From CAVZTA01 sp963778025 (GTDB lineage: Bacteria; Chloroflexota; Limnocylindria; Limnocylindrales; CSP1-4), in assembly GCA_963778025.1 (NCBI GenBank), contig CAVZTA010000005.1, positions 62,001 through 126,000 on the forward strand: a DNA stretch of 64,000 nt, given 5' to 3'. Of this stretch, positions 62,629 to 64,000 are shown piece by piece (position 1 is the first letter of the stretch; each line of letters opens with the position of its first letter). A program made the position numbers and the translations under genes. The notes below the pieces were generated by a model. That model was not told where the DNA came from. It saw nothing but the letters and a program-made list of their open reading frames with translations, and did not search any database.

Positions 62629-63046
62629 ACGGATCGACAGCCGGCGGCCGGAGCTCGCCGGCCGCGTGCTGACGTTCTTCGATCGCCTGGCCACCGTCGG
62701 GCCGGAGGAGCTGCCGCTCCGGACGTGGACGGTCACCGATCCGGAGGCACGCCGTCGCCTGCGGGCCGACGCGGACATGGAGGTCTTCAACGTCGGTTGG
62801 GACCGCGAGCTGGCCGATGCGCAGCGGTCGATCGACACGTGGCTCGCGCGGCTGCTCAGTCACGACGCGCCCGGCATCGCCGGGTCACTGGGTGGCGGCC
62901 CGGGCCTGACCGCTGCCGACCATGTCGCCGTGCGTCTCGGGCTCCACGATGCGCTGCTGGCGATCATCCTCGGTGACCGGCTGGCCGAGCGGGATTCGCA
63001 GGAGCTCCTCGGCGGCTGGGCCGACCTGGTGATCCGCCGGCGATGA
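62582..63046 (+). CDS. uncharacterised soluble protein
   Basis: Up to 154 residues from TTG 62582, which overlaps the aminotransferase end by 47 bp; in-frame GTG 62666 is an alternative. The coherent part begins RPELAGRVLTFFDRLATVGP and includes VFNVGWDRELADAQRSIDTW and LGLHDALLAIILGDRLAERD. It is helical with no recognised motif. Its stop overlaps the next gene by 4 bp (ATGA), so the two are coupled. Confidence 0.55.
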   Translation: MHYRSSKTASSQRGPERIDSRRPELAGRVLTFFDRLATVGPEELPLRTWTVTDPEARRRLRADADMEVFNVGWDRELADAQRSIDTWLARLLSHDAPGIAGSLGGGPGLTAADHVAVRLGLHDALLAIILGDRLAERDSQELLGGWADLVIRRR

Positions 63047-63633
63047 GCGAGCTCGAGGGATTCCCGATGGACGTCCGCATCGACGCGCTCAAGGGCGTCG
63101 TCGCCGGGCTCGATCGCGAGGATGTCCAGCGGATCTCCCTGCCACTTCCCGATGACGCGCGGCGCGCGGCGCTGGCACGAGCCGTGGCGGCGGCGGAGGC
63201 CGCGGGGCGCGGCCCCGAGCTGGCGGGCCTGCGGACGAGGATGCGCCGCGAGGCGTTCGTGCGGTACGACCGCGCGCTCCTGCGGCCGACGTGGCTGGGC
63301 CTGAACTGGGGGTTGTCCTCGGGCACGTCCGAGGACCGGGTGGCGGTCGCCGCAGCGCTCGACGAGGCCGCGGTCCTCGTGATCGCCGATGACCTGCTGA
63401 CCGAAGCGGATCGGGATGTGCTCGGCTGGGCGCCCGAGGTCCTCCTGGGGTCGGCGATGCACGACACCGACTCGGGCTCGCTCGCCCACGCGCTCCCGGG
63501 CGACTCGCGAGGCCAGGCGGCGACAGCGGCCGCAGCCATCGGCGGCACCCTCCTGGGCATCGGGCTGATCGTCGCGCCCTTCGTGGCGGGCGCCGCCGCG
63601 CTCGCTCGACGTCGGAGGCGGGATCCCGAGTGA
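63043..63633 (+). CDS. uncharacterised protein with C-terminal membrane anchor
   Basis: A 196-residue protein. The cytoplasmic part of about 160 residues is Ala/Arg/Leu-rich and helical (DARRAALARAVAAAEAAGRG), with a DEAAVLVIADDLLTEADRDV segment. It ends in one membrane helix (AAIGGTLLGIGLIVAPFVAG) and a basic tail (ARRRRRDPE). It overlaps the genes on both sides by 4 bp. I do not recognise the family. Confidence 0.65.
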   Translation: MSELEGFPMDVRIDALKGVVAGLDREDVQRISLPLPDDARRAALARAVAAAEAAGRGPELAGLRTRMRREAFVRYDRALLRPTWLGLNWGLSSGTSEDRVAVAAALDEAAVLVIADDLLTEADRDVLGWAPEVLLGSAMHDTDSGSLAHALPGDSRGQAATAAAAIGGTLLGIGLIVAPFVAGAAALARRRRRDPE

Positions 63634-64000
63634 CCGCGCGAGCGGGTCACCCGGACGCCGAGCGCCTTCCCCGGGACTCGATCCGCGTCGTCCCGGCCAC
63701 GCCCGACCGGTGGGACGACGTCGTCACGCTCCTTGGTGGGGCGTCCGACAAGGGCTGCTGGTGCCAGGCACCGCGCGGGTTCGACACCGGACCACTCCGC
63801 CACGAGCGACGGGAGCTGCTGCGGGCTCAGCTCGCGGACGACGTCCCGCCCGGGATGCTCGCCTATCTCGACGATGAGGTCGCGGGCTGGTGCGGGATCG
63901 GCGTGCGTGGGTCGCTGCCCCGGCTCGACCACTCGCGCACGATCCCGGCCATCGACGAGCGGCCGGTGTGGGCGATCCTGTGCCTGAACATCCGCGTCGG
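63630..64000 (+). CDS. GNAT-family N-acetyltransferase (partial, runs off the window)
   Basis: The frame from GTG 63630 (GTGA overlap with the previous stop) is open to the end of the window, about 123 codons. It reads RVVPATPDRWDDVVTLLGGA, then CWCQAPRG, then PPGMLAYLDDEVAGWCGIGV and a late PVWAILCLNIRVG. This is the pattern of a GNAT subgroup with an early W/C-rich motif. The acetyl-CoA-binding loop should lie just beyond the window. The substrate is unknown. Confidence 0.75.
   Translation, partial: MTARAGHPDAERLPRDSIRVVPATPDRWDDVVTLLGGASDKGCWCQAPRGFDTGPLRHERRELLRAQLADDVPPGMLAYLDDEVAGWCGIGVRGSLPRLDHSRTIPAIDERPVWAILCLNIRV

Overview
The window is one contiguous piece of a GC-rich (roughly 70% G+C) bacterial chromosome, densely packed on both strands, with no rRNA, CRISPR array or intact insertion sequence. 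Gene content suggests a monoderm-type lineage such as Chloroflexota (soil or freshwater Limnocylindria-like), with Actinomycetota as the alternative. The pointers are a Mycobacterium-style FhaA-FhaB-RodA-PBP module, a T-box ahead of valS, TgpA/DUF58/MoxR, many start codons sitting about 6 nt after a -10 box (leaderless mRNAs), and ATGA/GTGA gene overlaps. The phylum is an inference; no rRNA is present to settle it.

Layout. 1-9.8 kb: 3' end of a MurJ-like flippase, a membrane C39-like peptidase, rarA, an iron-type alcohol dehydrogenase coupled to an LsrG-like monooxygenase, small secreted and surface proteins, a rotted MFS transporter, a beta-helix protein and a YdeI-like protein. 9.9-18.1 kb: a catabolic locus of unknown substrate. 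A minus-strand operon (M24 peptidase-like protein, 2-oxoacid dehydrogenase E1 alpha and beta, 3-hydroxyisobutyrate-dehydrogenase-like protein, amidohydrolase) is divergent from an XRE-cupin regulator, a bicupin and an atypical SDR. 18.2-23.2 kb: small proteins, RDD protein, class V aminotransferase + serA (serine synthesis) and a histidine phosphatase. 23.2-28 kb: MoxR, DUF58 and TgpA transglutaminase operon. 28.2-32.9 kb: fhaA, fhaB, rodA/ftsW, pbp and a small membrane protein (cell elongation). 33-40.4 kb: zinc-ribbon protein, glycosyltransferase, BrkB-like protein, small DNA-binding and zinc-ribbon proteins, ROK kinase. 40.4-46 kb: valS with T-box leader, a PLP decarboxylase fused to a cNMP-binding domain, and a methyltransferase. 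46.0-46.8 kb: a repeat-filled intergenic region with two 240-bp copies of an inverted-repeat-bounded element. 46.8-50.5 kb: tig-clpP-clpX operon and tRNA-Leu(UAG). 50.5-56.7 kb: membrane proteins, cinA, a Crp-family regulator and Mrp. 57-62.6 kb: potABCD-like polyamine transporter with a class III aminotransferase. The end of the window carries two uncharacterised proteins and a partial GNAT.

An important caveat is that about twenty single-base indels break reading frames, mostly at 20-25 kb and 34-54 kb. They include six in valS and one each in clpP and tig. Almost all are +1 insertions in otherwise well-conserved single-copy housekeeping genes. I treat them as probable consensus errors and annotate the joined genes, giving the position of each break. 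The MFS remnant at 6.6-6.9 kb is different: it has lost most of its sequence and looks like real gene decay.
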